Positions 1 through 8,849 of a DNA stretch of 64,000 nt are shown here, in pieces; position 1 is the stretch's first letter, and each line of letters opens with the position of its first letter. The notes under the pieces are model-generated. The model was not told the DNA's origin. It made no database searches and worked only from the letters and a program-made list of their open reading frames with translations. Made by a program: the position numbers and the translations under genes. The DNA is from Amazonocrinis nigriterrae CENA67 (lineage in GTDB: Bacteria > Cyanobacteriota > Cyanobacteriia > Cyanobacteriales > Nostocaceae): the NCBI RefSeq assembly GCF_016056305.1, contig NZ_JAECZC010000005.1, positions 1 to 64,000 of the forward strand. The letters are read 5' to 3'.

Positions 1-1230
1 CTCCCCCGCTCCCCTGCTCCCCCGCTCTTCATATTGCGTCAATATTTTTAATCTAGAAGCTGTTTCTTCTGGTTTACCAGAGAGAGGAAAAACTAAAATA
101 CTCTTGATTTCCTGGTTATCTACTAATTCTTTTAAGCGATGTAATTGTTGGTCGGTAATAGCAATTCCAGCATAATTTTTAGCATAATTTAATTCTTCTT
201 TGAAATTTGCCTCATTATAAGCTTGAATAAACACTCTATCCACATGCCACTTTTGCCAATCAGCTGCAAAATATCGTTTAGCCCAATAAGGGTTATGATG
301 ACAAATATCAAAACTAACTGAAGAATTAGCTTGTTTCATTGCAGTTATCATTTGCTGCAAAAATTTAGTTAATTTAGCAGTGCGATCAATTTTGCCAGGT
401 AATTCAGCATAATAACCTAGATAATCATCCCATTGAACTGCATCAATCTTGGGATACTTTTGGACGAACTCTACTAAGATATTCTTAAATAAATTACCAA
501 CATTAGGAATCTGCACATCAAGAACATAATGATCGATACCAACGTAGGTTTTATCTACACCAGGAACAACCCATTGGCGAGAAATCGCTAAATCATAAAT
601 TGGACTGTTTTTGTCTATTTTAATCCCTTTCTCGAAATAAGCGTGAACTTGCATACCCTGTTTGTGTGCCTCATCAATCAACCAATCTAACCATCGGTCT
701 TGAAACTGATTTGGGCAACTTTTATACCCTAGCGTTTGCTGCAAAACTTCGCTATTGTACATTGTGCAACCATTACCCCAAACACCGTGAATAATCGTAT
801 TAATTCCTTGAGAGCGATAGTAACGCACTCTTTCGCGAATAGTTTGCTCGTCAGTATTATTGGTGATTTGGTAGCGACTTAAATAAATTCCTCTAATTAC
901 TTTTTTCTCCCAAGGAGTTTGGAGTAATGGCGTTTTTGGACGTGTGATTGTTGGAATTACAGCTTGTTTTTGATTTGATTGAAGATTTTTAGCGCTTGAT
1001 AAAAATGGTGTGGGAGTTGAAGAAGTAATTGGATTAGGAGTTGAATAAGCAATTGGACTAGAATTCAAAATCGGAATAGTTATTTGTTGAATATTAACTA
1101 AAAATTTACTGATGTCTAGATTCCCTTTCTGGCTGAACCACCAATAACCACCTCCAAAGATCAGTATGATTAGAGATAACGGAATATTTGAGCATCCACA
1201 TCCATTTGGCTTTTTCTTTTGGTGCGACAT
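1..1230 (-). CDS. GHL10-like (family 10 glycosyl hydrolase-type) protein, partial
   Basis: The N-terminal 410 codons are visible and the frame stays open to the window edge, so the 3' end is missing. The ATG at 1230 is followed by a Lys-rich start and one hydrophobic segment (about residues 16-34), suggesting a membrane anchor or export. A Pro/Ser/Thr-rich linker follows to about residue 85. The domain begins near 'VIRGIYLSRYQ' and contains 'VHAYFEKG' and 'IDAVQWDDYLGYY', which fits the TIM-barrel GHL10/DUF4015-type hydrolases of cyanobacteria. The substrate cannot be told. The last ten visible codons are already in a GGGGAGCAGGGGAGC-type repeat, so the natural stop may lie in repeat sequence just outside the window. 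Confidence 0.72.
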   Translation of the reverse strand, partial: MSHQKKKPNGCGCSNIPLSLIILIFGGGYWWFSQKGNLDISKFLVNIQQITIPILNSSPIAYSTPNPITSSTPTPFLSSAKNLQSNQKQAVIPTITRPKTPLLQTPWEKKVIRGIYLSRYQITNNTDEQTIRERVRYYRSQGINTIIHGVWGNGCTMYNSEVLQQTLGYKSCPNQFQDRWLDWLIDEAHKQGMQVHAYFEKGIKIDKNSPIYDLAISRQWVVPGVDKTYVGIDHYVLDVQIPNVGNLFKNILVEFVQKYPKIDAVQWDDYLGYYAELPGKIDRTAKLTKFLQQMITAMKQANSSVSFDICHHNPYWAKRYFAADWQKWHVDRVFIQAYNEANFKEELNYAKNYAGIAITDQQLHRLKELVDNQEIKSILVFPLSGKPEETASRLKILTQYEERGSRGAGE

Positions 1231-1480
1231 AGTAAGAAGATGATTTTCTGGAAAATTAAAACTATATACAGATTGCTACAATTTGGCATCTGTATTTTCC
1301 CAAATTAATCTCTAAAAAAATTATGTTGTAGTGGGTTTGATTAGCCAAATTAACCAAATGAATTTAGACAATATTTTCTGAAATCGCGTAACAGTGTAAT
1401 AGAAGTTGCCCTATCAAGAAGCAGAAATTTTCAAGTTATATCAATTCTCCAAAACAAGGCAACACATGCAAAACAGATAA

Positions 1481-2467
1481 TTACTTAGACTCAATGGTCA
1501 TTGCCATAGATAATTTTTGATTGATTGTTGTTTGTTCTGCACTACCTTGAGATTTTTGAATCATCTCTGTATTACTATCAAAAGATATGGCTGAACGAGT
1601 TGGCATCAGTTGGTTCAGTGCCAGAGTTGATTGTCCTTGACCCGTCCCATCATAGGATTTTACAGTTAATGTTACTCCTGGAGGCAGTCCTGGTGTAGTC
1701 AACTTTTGGAATGATGATGCTAACTGTTTGACGTTGATGTTGAGGGTAGCAACATTATTTTTCAGATTTACTAACTGATAAGTAGCTATCTGTTTGAGAT
1801 TCATTCCACCAACATTCAGCGTCGAAGTAACTCGCCACTGAGATCCTATACCCACAGCTTCTTGAGGAACTGGCGAAGAAAGTTGTTCTAAAGAATTCGT
1901 CATTTGCTGCATAATTTGTTTGAGGTTTGGATCTAAATCCGTGGGCAAAACCAACTTAACTTGTTTCGTGTAGCCGCGATTATCTACAATCACAGAACCC
2001 TTAGTACCAACTATCTTTTTTAGTTGCGAACGTACTGTATTTAATAATTGTGACGGCATATTTGTATCACCTATAAAATTTAGATCAGAGTAAGAAAAGT
2101 CGTAGTGAATATCTCCATTGGGATCAATTTTGGTGACATTTGTTTGTAGGGTCATCACAGTCGCTGGCTGTTTGAAAGTAGGTAAGGGTTTACCTGCAAT
2201 CGATATTGCCATGTTCATATTTACAGTCATAACTGCTGTTTGCTTAAAGTTAACTGGAGGTTGGAAACGCAGTTTTTGTTTAGTTCCAGTTCCTGCATTG
2301 AGCAATTCTATTTGGGGTTGTTTGATAGCGAGGGAAATTTTCGTAGCATTATTGACTACTTGTTTAGCTTCCAATGGAGTTTTTGCTTTGACGGGTGTGA
2401 CTGAAGGCTGTAATCCCAATTCAGCAATCAGAAAAATCATCCCACCAATAACAAAGGTTCTTTTCAT
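1481..2467 (-). CDS. secreted protein of unknown function (DUF6263-like)
   Basis: 328 aa. An N-terminal hydrophobic stretch (about 5-20, after MKRT) followed by a Pro/Val region looks like a signal peptide, so the mature protein is probably periplasmic or exported. The rest is rich in Thr, Asn, Gln and beta-prone strands, with phrases such as 'GSQWRVTSTLNVGG' and 'DIHYDFSYSDL' that resemble DUF6263-type secreted proteins. No catalytic motif is visible. It is a single gene flanked by non-coding DNA on both sides. The family call is tentative; coding status is firm from length and signal peptide. Confidence 0.65.
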   Translation of the reverse strand: MKRTFVIGGMIFLIAELGLQPSVTPVKAKTPLEAKQVVNNATKISLAIKQPQIELLNAGTGTKQKLRFQPPVNFKQTAVMTVNMNMAISIAGKPLPTFKQPATVMTLQTNVTKIDPNGDIHYDFSYSDLNFIGDTNMPSQLLNTVRSQLKKIVGTKGSVIVDNRGYTKQVKLVLPTDLDPNLKQIMQQMTNSLEQLSSPVPQEAVGIGSQWRVTSTLNVGGMNLKQIATYQLVNLKNNVATLNINVKQLASSFQKLTTPGLPPGVTLTVKSYDGTGQGQSTLALNQLMPTRSAISFDSNTEMIQKSQGSAEQTTINQKLSMAMTIESK

Positions 2468-2516
2468 GAGGTTGAGTAAGGATAAGATCGATTTGCATCT
2501 TAGCCGATTAATACTA

Positions 2517-2550
2517 ATTCGTAATTCGTAATTCGTAATTCGTAATTGTA
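2517..2550. repeat. heptameric tandem repeat (GTAATTC)n
   Basis: About four and a half head-to-tail copies of the 7-mer GTAATTC lie just upstream of the preceding minus-strand gene. Heptameric STRRs are typical of heterocystous cyanobacteria. Confidence 0.85.
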
Positions 2551-2551
2551 G

Positions 2552-2572
2552 AGACGATTCGCCGAATCGTCT
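2552..2572. repeat. 10-bp perfect inverted repeat (hairpin)
   Basis: AGACGATTCG and CGAATCGTCT are separated by one base. The surrounding GTAGAGACGATTC form resembles a palindromic intergenic repeat common in Nostoc-type genomes. There is no T-run, so it is not a clear terminator. Confidence 0.6.
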
Positions 2573-2610
2573 GTACTCAGATATAGCGTGGGTTTCGGGG
2601 TTTGAATGTG

Positions 2611-2638
2611 TTGCCAGATTTAAGAGAATTGGTATAAT
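2611..2638 (+). promoter_or_regulatory. predicted sigma70-type promoter
   Basis: TTGCCA at 2611-2616 and TATAAT at 2633-2638 are separated by 16 bp. The next gene on this strand starts at 2823, implying a 5' leader of about 180 nt. Prediction from consensus only. Confidence 0.4.
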
Positions 2639-2822
2639 CTACAAAATCACCAACCCAGGATATTACGTAATCATATTTCACTCTTGACCTGCTCAAGAGT
2701 ATTCGGAATGTGCAAACTAAAGCAAGGGAAGCCTAATTTAGAAATCTGGTTTGTGTCCGCGTAGATATTTGAAGTATGCCGTAAAATTTTTCTGTAAAAA
2801 ACAAAATTTTTATTTCTAGCAT

Positions 2823-3008
2823 ATGAGCAATACACAAGCTTTGTATATTGTCAAGCGTCCTACTGGAAATTGTGAAATCGTCCCCAGCAACCAAGTTGGG
2901 GACGATAATCCAGAGATTATAGAACAATGGGGGCCTTTTACTTCCGAAGAAGAAGCGATCGCCCGTCGCATTGGATTAATTAGAGCTGGCAAATGCCAAC
3001 CAGTTTAG
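2823..3008 (+). CDS. small conserved cyanobacterial protein of unknown function
   Basis: 61 aa, acidic, with no signal peptide or membrane segment. It starts 'MSNTQALYIVKRP' and has 'WGPFTSEEEAIARRIGLIRAGKC', a compact alpha/beta-looking sequence. Short proteins of this type recur in filamentous cyanobacteria. No catalytic motif is seen and I do not assign a function. The ATG at 2823 has no strong Shine-Dalgarno. A consensus-like promoter lies about 185 bp upstream. A HIP1 octamer (GCGATCGC) falls inside the gene. Confidence 0.6.
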   Translation: MSNTQALYIVKRPTGNCEIVPSNQVGDDNPEIIEQWGPFTSEEEAIARRIGLIRAGKCQPV

Positions 3009-3019
3009 TTCAAAGGAAT

Positions 3020-3240
3020 TGGGCATGGGGCATGGGGCATTGGGAATTAGTTATTTCTCCCCCTACTCCCCTTCGGGTGACGCTCGCAAGCTCGCTAACG
3101 CTGCGCTAACGCCACTTTGCCAGACGCTCGTTCGCCCTTGGCGTCTCCCCTTGGGAGAAGACTCACTAACGCTGCGCTAACGACGCAAAGCGCCAAGACG
3201 GCAAGTGGACTCACCTACTCACCACTCCCTACTCCCCATT
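3020..3240. repeat. mosaic intergenic repeats
   Basis: Starts with GGGCATGGGGCATGGGGCATTGGG tandem units. It continues with a GC-rich mosaic of CCCTTCGGGTGACGCTCGC and GCTAACGCTGCGCTAACG modules, and ends with ACTCCCTACTCCCC units. The reverse complement of the CTTCGGGTGACGCTCGCAAG module recurs at 47006-47040. Non-coding. Confidence 0.8.
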
Positions 3241-3243
3241 CCC

Positions 3244-4527
3244 CTATTTTTCTGCATTCGTAGTTCCTTTAGCAGCAATTTGTTTGCCTAGGACTTCTAC
3301 TGCTTTGGCGAATTGGGGATCTGCTAATGTAGCGAGTTTATCGCGTTCATTGAGCCATAAATCCTGTCGTTGAGCATCAGTCAACTCCACTTTGACATCT
3401 GGATCAATCCCATGCTTATTAATATCTTTATCACTAGGTGTGTGGTATTTAGCAATAGTTACTGCTAGTCCCGAACCATCTTCCAAAGGACGTACCGATT
3501 GTACTAGTCCCTTGCCAAAGGTTTGAGTACCGACTAGAGTTGCACGCTTGTTATCCTGCAACGCTCCTGAGAGAATTTCACTGGCACTGGCTGAACCTTT
3601 ATCCACCAACACTACCAGAGGTTTATTTGTTAAAGCCCGTCCATTGGCTGTTTCCCGCTCTCGCTCACCTGCGCGGTCAATTGTGGAAACAATTGTACCT
3701 TTATTCAGCCACATACGGGCAATTTCCACACTAGAGAATAGTAAGCCACCTGGATTACCACGTAGATCTAGAACATATCCAGCTACCTTTTTCGATTCTA
3801 AATCTTTAATGGCGGTTTGCATTTCCTTGCCAGCATTGGCGCTGAACTGATTCAAGCGAATGTAACCAAGGTTGCCCACTGGTGTTTGTTTTTGGGAATA
3901 CTTCACCGGATGGATTTCAATCCGCGCCCGTGTGATATCAAATTGTTTGATTTGATTGTTACGCCTGATTGCCAGTTTGACTTTTGTTCCAGCTTCACCT
4001 CGGATTAGAGATACTGCCTCGTTAGTATCCATCCCCTTGGTACTTTTGCCGTTAATTTCCAAAATCTCATCTTTTGCTAGAATTCCGGCTTTAAATGCAG
4101 GTGTATCTTCAATTGGCGCAATCACAACTAGTTGCTTGGTTTTTTCATCCTGACTGATTGTGATACCAATACCTGTGAGTTCTCCAGAGGTATCCACTTG
4201 CATATTCTTGAATTCCTCTGGATCCATAAACCGGGTGTATGGGTCATTGAGCTTTTTGAGCATTTCCCGGATGGACTTGTAAGCTTCTTGCTGACTACTG
4301 TAGGACTTGTTCAAGTACTCCTTACGAACAGCCTGCCAATCTACTTGGTTAAAAGTACCATCTACGTATTGGCGGTTAACAATTTGCCAAACTTCGTCTA
4401 CCGTTTCCTTGGGACTAGCTTTAAATAAAGCCTGACCTCGTGAGTGAATGCCAAGGCTAGTAACTGCGATCGTGGAGAGTGTTACTGCCGTAGCACCCAA
4501 AACAAGCCTATTTTTTGTAATCACCAT
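3244..4527 (-). CDS. C-terminal processing protease, S41 family
   Basis: 427 aa. It has an N-terminal signal/anchor (about 9-27), a helical N-terminal region with 'YTRFMDPEEF', a PDZ domain (about 105-195) and an S41 catalytic domain. The Ser/Lys dyad is visible: Ser314 in the GSASASE motif and Lys339 in TFGKG, the normal 25-residue spacing. The family cleaves C-terminal tails of exported or lumenal proteins; in cyanobacteria CtpA matures the D1 protein. This sequence looks more like the CtpB/CtpC-type paralogs than CtpA, so no symbol is given. It lies downstream of ispG on the same strand but a 240-bp repeat-rich gap separates them. Confidence 0.93.
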   Translation of the reverse strand: MVITKNRLVLGATAVTLSTIAVTSLGIHSRGQALFKASPKETVDEVWQIVNRQYVDGTFNQVDWQAVRKEYLNKSYSSQQEAYKSIREMLKKLNDPYTRFMDPEEFKNMQVDTSGELTGIGITISQDEKTKQLVVIAPIEDTPAFKAGILAKDEILEINGKSTKGMDTNEAVSLIRGEAGTKVKLAIRRNNQIKQFDITRARIEIHPVKYSQKQTPVGNLGYIRLNQFSANAGKEMQTAIKDLESKKVAGYVLDLRGNPGGLLFSSVEIARMWLNKGTIVSTIDRAGERERETANGRALTNKPLVVLVDKGSASASEILSGALQDNKRATLVGTQTFGKGLVQSVRPLEDGSGLAVTIAKYHTPSDKDINKHGIDPDVKVELTDAQRQDLWLNERDKLATLADPQFAKAVEVLGKQIAAKGTTNAEK

Positions 4528-4647
4528 AATGACAGCTTTGTCAGAGGGAAAAAATTATAGTCAGTATGCCCAATCTAACACAGGGTACTACTGTAACGGT
4601 CGAGCATGTATTTCTAATTTCATTAAAATACTTGACAATCCGGCGAA

Positions 4648-4760
4648 CTGGGCATGGGGAGTAGGGATTAGGGAGTAGGGAGTAGGGAGTAGAGAGTAGG
4701 GGGAGAAATAACTAATACCCAATTCCCAATTCCCAATTCCTAATTCCCAATTCCCCAATT
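4648..4760. repeat. STRR cluster (GGGAGTA and AATTCCC units)
   Basis: Tandem GGGAGTAGGGAGTAG units are followed by CCCAATTCCCAATTCC units with opposite G/C polarity. This can fold into a loose hairpin between ispG and the protease gene. Confidence 0.8.
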
Positions 4761-4763
4761 TAT

Positions 4764-5990
4764 TCAAGGTTCTACCCAGCGTCCATCTGCTTTAATTAGG
4801 TTGATCAATTCTTCAACTCCTTGTGTTTCTGGGACTTTTTTAATTTCTTCTCTACCACGGTACAAAGAAATGTAACCAGGGGTCTTGCCAACGTAGCCAT
4901 AATCTGCATCAGCCATTTCTCCTGGGCCATTCACAATACAACCCATAACTGCTATGTCTAACCCAGTTAAATGCTTGGTGGCTTCGCGGACTTTGTGCAG
5001 GACTTCTTCTAAATTAAACAAAGTGCGTCCACAGGAAGGACAAGCGACATATTCCACCATTGTTTTCCGCAATCCTAAAGCTTGCAGAATGCTGTAGCAA
5101 ACAGGAATTTCGTTTTCTGGTGGTTCTGTCAGTGACACCCGAATTGTATCTCCAATTCCATCAGCGAGCAATGTAGCAATACCAGCCGTGGATTTAATGC
5201 GTCCGTATTCACCATCACCGGCTTCTGTCACGCCCAAATGCAGAGGATAATCCATACCCAGTTCATCAAAGCGTTTTGCCAAAAGGCGATAGGCGGCTAC
5301 CATTACAGGTACCCGCGAGGCTTTCATGGAAATGACTATGTTACGAAAATCTAAAGATTCACAAATGCGAATGAATTCTAAAGCAGATTCCACCATTCCT
5401 TCTGGAGTGTCACCGTATGTAAACAGCATCCTTTCAGCAAGGGAACCGTGATTTACCCCGATTCGCATCGCTTTACCCTGGTCACGCAAAGAAACCACAA
5501 GAGGTTCTAGGGTTGCGCGGATTTTTTCACCAATTTCATCGAATTCAGCTTTGGTATATTCTGTTCTATTGGGGTTGGGTTTTTCAAATACATACAACCC
5601 TGGATTAATCCGTACTTTCTCTATGTGCTTGGCGACTTCCAAGGCAATTTTCATGCCATTGTGATGCACATCGGCGACTATTGGTACGTCTTGGTAAGTT
5701 TTAATTAATTTTTGTTTGATTTCTGCCAATGCTACAGCGTGAGCTATGCTTGGCACTGTAACGCGGACAATTTCACAACCAATTTCGTGCAAACGACGAA
5801 TAGCTGCAACGGAACCATCGATATCAAGAGTGTCTTCGTTAATCATCGACTGCACCACCACGGGATAGCCACCGCCAATTGTGACATTTCCCACCTTTAC
5901 AGGTCTGGTTTTACGCCGTTTGATAGTTGTATCAAATGTGGGTTGGCTTGATGTGGTGTCGGATGTTGTGGGGGTTGGCAGAGTTTGCAT
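4764..5990 (-). CDS. ispG: 4-hydroxy-3-methylbut-2-enyl-diphosphate synthase
   Basis: 408 aa, the usual length of the cyanobacterial/plant-type enzyme. It performs the penultimate step of the MEP isoprenoid pathway, reductively opening MEcPP to HMBPP (ferredoxin-dependent in cyanobacteria). The 4Fe-4S ligands are visible: Cys317 and Cys320 in 'ACPSCGRT', Cys351 in 'GCIVNGPGE', and Glu358. The N-terminal TIM barrel starts near '[18 protein letters not shown]'. A second MEP gene, ispD, lies at 14.3 kb in the same window but not in an operon with it. Confidence 0.97.
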   Translation of the reverse strand: MQTLPTPTTSDTTSSQPTFDTTIKRRKTRPVKVGNVTIGGGYPVVVQSMINEDTLDIDGSVAAIRRLHEIGCEIVRVTVPSIAHAVALAEIKQKLIKTYQDVPIVADVHHNGMKIALEVAKHIEKVRINPGLYVFEKPNPNRTEYTKAEFDEIGEKIRATLEPLVVSLRDQGKAMRIGVNHGSLAERMLFTYGDTPEGMVESALEFIRICESLDFRNIVISMKASRVPVMVAAYRLLAKRFDELGMDYPLHLGVTEAGDGEYGRIKSTAGIATLLADGIGDTIRVSLTEPPENEIPVCYSILQALGLRKTMVEYVACPSCGRTLFNLEEVLHKVREATKHLTGLDIAVMGCIVNGPGEMADADYGYVGKTPGYISLYRGREEIKKVPETQGVEELINLIKADGRWVEP

Positions 5991-6492
5991 AACCTTAGTT
6001 CGGTGAATTTGCTGTAGCTCAATATCAGATGGAAAAGTCTCTGTCTTTCAGATTGCCACAGTAAGAGCTTTTGTGGACAACGAGATAGCAAAAAAGAAAA
6101 TAAAGAGTCAAGTGGAGAAGGATCACCAAGTAAAAGGGACTGGGAGTTAGGGATTGGGTACTGAGGACTGGGTAAAGAGCGGAAAAATTATCGAATTTGT
6201 TTTTAACTCAGTATCTAATTCCCAAAAATAGGTATATTTATTAGCCAGTATCGCTAGCAGTACCGTAAATTTATTTAAAAAGCCTGAAATATCTTAATCA
6301 TTATCAGTAAATTTTCCCTTGTATCAAAAATACCACTACAGACAACATATGTATAAATAATACATTTAATAAGACTTATGCGTAGGGTATTTAACTTGAG
6401 GGAAGTGGTGCAGAATCAGGTTGGTAGTATTATCAGGTTTGCAATTACAACCTCAATAGCATTTTCAACTGCAACATTCTCTAATTGGATAA
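5991..6492. other. intergenic, no gene recognised
   Basis: AT-rich. Contains a short STRR patch (GGGACTGGGAGTTAGGGATTGGG, about 6138-6175) and unfeatured sequence up to the transposase remnant. The 6370-6480 part may be outer IS sequence, but I see no clear inverted repeat. Confidence 0.5.
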
Positions 6493-6909
6493 ACTACAAA
6501 AAACGCTGCAACCTTCTCAGAAGCTACTGATATCGACTATTTTATCACTAATATTTCTTCATCAATTGTCACCTCAGAATGGATAGTCAATACCTATTCT
6601 CAAAGAAATTGGGTGGAGTTTTTTTATCGAGAGGCCAAGGGCTGGTTAGGATTGAAAGAATATCAAGTGCGAGATAAAAGAAGTCTAATGAGGCATTTTA
6701 TCTTGGTGTTCTGTGCCTATACTTTTATTCTTTGGCATCAGCTGACTGGGGGGTTAAGACGAACATGGGCAAACAAAGATTTGAACACTTTTATTGAAGC
6801 TTTAGAAGCCTTCCGAACAGCTATGTCTTTTCGGTTTTTTGACTGGCTGACCGTTCATCGTGACTTGTTTGCTGCTTATAAAGCTAGTTTGGGCTTCATT
6901 TGGGCATAA
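6493..6909 (+). pseudogene. IS701-type transposase, C-terminal remnant
   Basis: An in-frame stretch with no start begins just after a TAA at 6490-6492 and ends at a TAA. It contains 'WVEFFYREAKGWLGL', 'QVRDKRSLMRHFILVF' and 'LEAFRTAMSFRF', the C-terminal signature of IS701-family DDE transposases. The final Glu of the DDE triad would be in 'YREAKGW'. About two thirds of the transposase, including the first two catalytic Asp regions, is missing. No intact element ends are seen. Confidence 0.8.
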
Positions 6910-6972
6910 TTTTTGTTTAAGTCCCGTTAAAAGAAAGCGCACATAACTGAATAACTTTATCGAACAGATGAG

Positions 6973-7290
6973 TTATTTAAAAGTATAAATGAATAAACGA
7001 GCAACTCCACTATTCCAACAGTTGATTGACCCTAATCCCCAAAGCTTTTGTAATTGTTGGATTTTCTCTAAGTCACAAGCGTAAGCTTTGATGGTGACAA
7101 GCTTGTATTGCTCTATTTCTAGTAGTGGCACTGGTTGAGTGGTGTAATAGTCGCAATACCCCAAAGTGGTTACAAGGTTTTGCAAATCCTGGTCATTGGG
7201 ATTTTCTTTGACAAAGTGACCAGCAAGCTTTGCAGCATAAAGCAATTTTGACCCAGTTGCACCTTTACAATCGCGGGCAATAAAGGTATC
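6973..7290 (-). pseudogene. unrecognised coding remnant without a start
   Basis: An open frame of 106 codons runs from a stop at 7291-7293 to 6973. It starts 'DTFIARDCKGATG'; the first possible start is a TTG at 7245, leaving 90 aa. The sequence has plausible protein composition ('LLYAAKLAGHFVKENP', 'KIQQLQKLWGLGS') but no family was recognised. Its position between an IS701 remnant and an IS5-flanked gene, and the missing N-terminus, suggest a truncated gene. It could also be a short real gene using TTG. Confidence 0.35.
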
Positions 7291-7311
7291 TTAAAAAAAA
7301 CCAAGAAAAAT

Positions 7312-7971
7312 ATGATGATTGCACAAGAATATCTCATAGCCAAACAAAAGACGCTGATAAATAATCAGCTATCTCAAAAATTAAATAGCGGTAAATACAA
7401 ATTGAATGAATTTGCCGTAATAGCTCACAATATTAGTTTTTGGGTAATGTCGTTCCAAGACTTATTGAGAATAAATTTATCCCAAGTTACTGATAAAGAA
7501 TACTATCAACTTGTTCGACAGCATCTTATGGAAGATGTAGGTCATGAAAAGTGGTTTTTAGATGACCTGGAACTAATGAATTTGGAACAACCAAACTTGC
7601 AGGTTTTATATAGTAAACCTCATGCAGATGTAAGAGATGCCACTTTTTCTCTGATGTCAGAAGTATTTCGGGCTACTTATGACTATGAAAGAATTATTAT
7701 CATACTAACGTTAGAATCAGCGGGCCATGTTTTTTTTGAATCTGTTGCTAATTTTGTCGATAAACACAACTATAATCATAAGTTCAAATATTTTTCCAAT
7801 CATCATCTTGGCATTGAGAAAAAACACGAACTTTTTGAGGATAAAATTCAATTATACCTCAATAATATACAGCTAAACCATGAAGAGATGAATAACATTT
7901 CTAATATGATTGATCGCATGTATAAAGCTTTTGAGTTAATGTTCGACGGATTAGCGATCGCCATGTCTTAG
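7312..7971 (+). CDS. heme-oxygenase-like diiron (CADD/DUF3865-type) protein
   Basis: 219 aa, all-helical. Likely metal ligands: Glu74 and His78 in 'MEDVGHEKW', Glu135 and His139 in 'LESAGHVFFE', and His165/Glu169/His172 in 'HHLGIEKKHEL'. This spacing fits heme-oxygenase-like diiron oxidases/oxygenases (the CADD, UndA and DUF3865 group), which use O2 and two irons. The substrate here is unknown. The TAG stop uses the first G of the IS5-type element that begins at 7971, so the native C-terminus may have been cut by the insertion. Surrounding genes are remnants, so context gives no pathway. Confidence 0.65.
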   Translation: MMIAQEYLIAKQKTLINNQLSQKLNSGKYKLNEFAVIAHNISFWVMSFQDLLRINLSQVTDKEYYQLVRQHLMEDVGHEKWFLDDLELMNLEQPNLQVLYSKPHADVRDATFSLMSEVFRATYDYERIIIILTLESAGHVFFESVANFVDKHNYNHKFKYFSNHHLGIEKKHELFEDKIQLYLNNIQLNHEEMNNISNMIDRMYKAFELMFDGLAIAMS

Positions 7972-8411
7972 AGGTTGTTTGAAAAGTAGGGGATGTTGTA
8001 AAAAAGCTCTCTCAGTATACGCGCTCGTATAGATAATAAACAGCACCGAGAGAGTGGTATGAGTAAAGCTTACCCTAGTAACCTAAGTTTGGAACTATAT
8101 CAATTAATGAGTGACTTAATTCCGGAAGCGAAACCGGGTGGTCGCAAGCGTGAAGTTGATATGTGGGAAGTGCTGAACGCAATTTTCTACATTTTGACAG
8201 AGGGAGTCAGATGGCGATGCCTGCGGCAACCCGAAGCGGGAACGCTACCGGGAGATTTTCCTCCCTGGCAGACTGTGTATACATATTTTCGCAATTGGCG
8301 CATTGATGGGACTTGGCTGATGATTCATGATCAACTCAAAGATTGGACTCGAATTGAGATAGAACGCCACCCAAGCCCATCCGAGGCAATCATTGACAGT
8401 CAAAGCGTCTC
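7971..8411 (+). mobile_element. IS5-type insertion sequence, left part only
   Basis: The left end reads GAGGTTGTTTGAAAAGTAGG, typical of IS5-family cyanobacterial elements, followed about 70 bp later by the transposase start. The right half is absent: at about 8411 the sequence switches to a different gene (antitoxin remnant). A target duplication cannot be seen because the right end is missing. Confidence 0.7.
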
Positions 8412-8439
8412 AAACCAAAGCGACGGGATGAATTATTAA
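8059..8439 (+). pseudogene. IS5-family transposase, N-terminal half
   Basis: About 118 codons of genuine transposase. The N-terminal DUF4096-type domain has 'GGRKREVDMWEVLNAIFYIL' and 'GVRWRCLRQ', and the frame reaches the first catalytic Asp in 'AIIDSQSV'. The normal continuation after SQSV is replaced by a short junk tail to TAA. The remaining half with the other acidic residues is absent, so it cannot transpose by itself. Confidence 0.85.
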
Positions 8440-8528
8440 AACAAATCGCACAAGCAGAGAGTGATTATGCTCAGGGTAATGTCCGGCGTGGTTCAGTTGC
8501 AGACTTAATGGCTAAGTTGGACAAATGA
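8418..8528 (+). pseudogene. antitoxin C-terminal remnant
   Basis: In the +1-shifted frame relative to the transposase the sequence reads 'KRRDELLKQIAQAESDYAQG' then 'NVRRGSVADLMAKLDK' and a TGA that overlaps the next ATG (ATGA). This resembles the C-terminal half of small antitoxins paired with RelE/YafQ-like toxins. The N-terminal DNA-binding half has been replaced by the IS fragment. Confidence 0.6.
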
Positions 8529-8809
8529 AAAATTTGGTTTGGAGTCTAACTTTTATTCGAGCTTTTAAATGTGTACTTAATAAAAATCTGGAATTACGTT
8601 CTCAAATTGAGCAAGTATTACAACAAATAGCTGAAGATCCATTTCATCCTAGTTTACGTAGCCACAAGCCCAAAGGTGATTTATCGAGTAGATACTAATG
8701 TTCGATTGATTATAGTAATCGTCTTTTATTTAGATTTTTTACAAATCCTGAATCAGGAGAAGAATAAATTTTATTGCTAACATTAGGCTCTCATGATGAT
8801 GTTTACTAA
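8525..8809 (+). pseudogene. RelE/YafQ-like mRNA interferase toxin, degenerate
   Basis: The ATG overlaps the antitoxin stop, the usual translational coupling of type II TA pairs. The first 58 codons read as a toxin ('QIEQVLQQIAEDPFHPSLRS', 'KPKGDLS') and then hit TAA at 8696-8698. Beyond it, remnants of the expected C-terminus are legible in other frames: 'TNPESGEE', then 'ILLLTLGSHDDVY' ending at 8809. The central strand with the catalytic Arg/Tyr region is damaged, so it is not functional. Confidence 0.65.
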
Positions 8810-8849
8810 ATTAAGTATTGTTTTTAACTAAACCAACCCTAATAATTCC

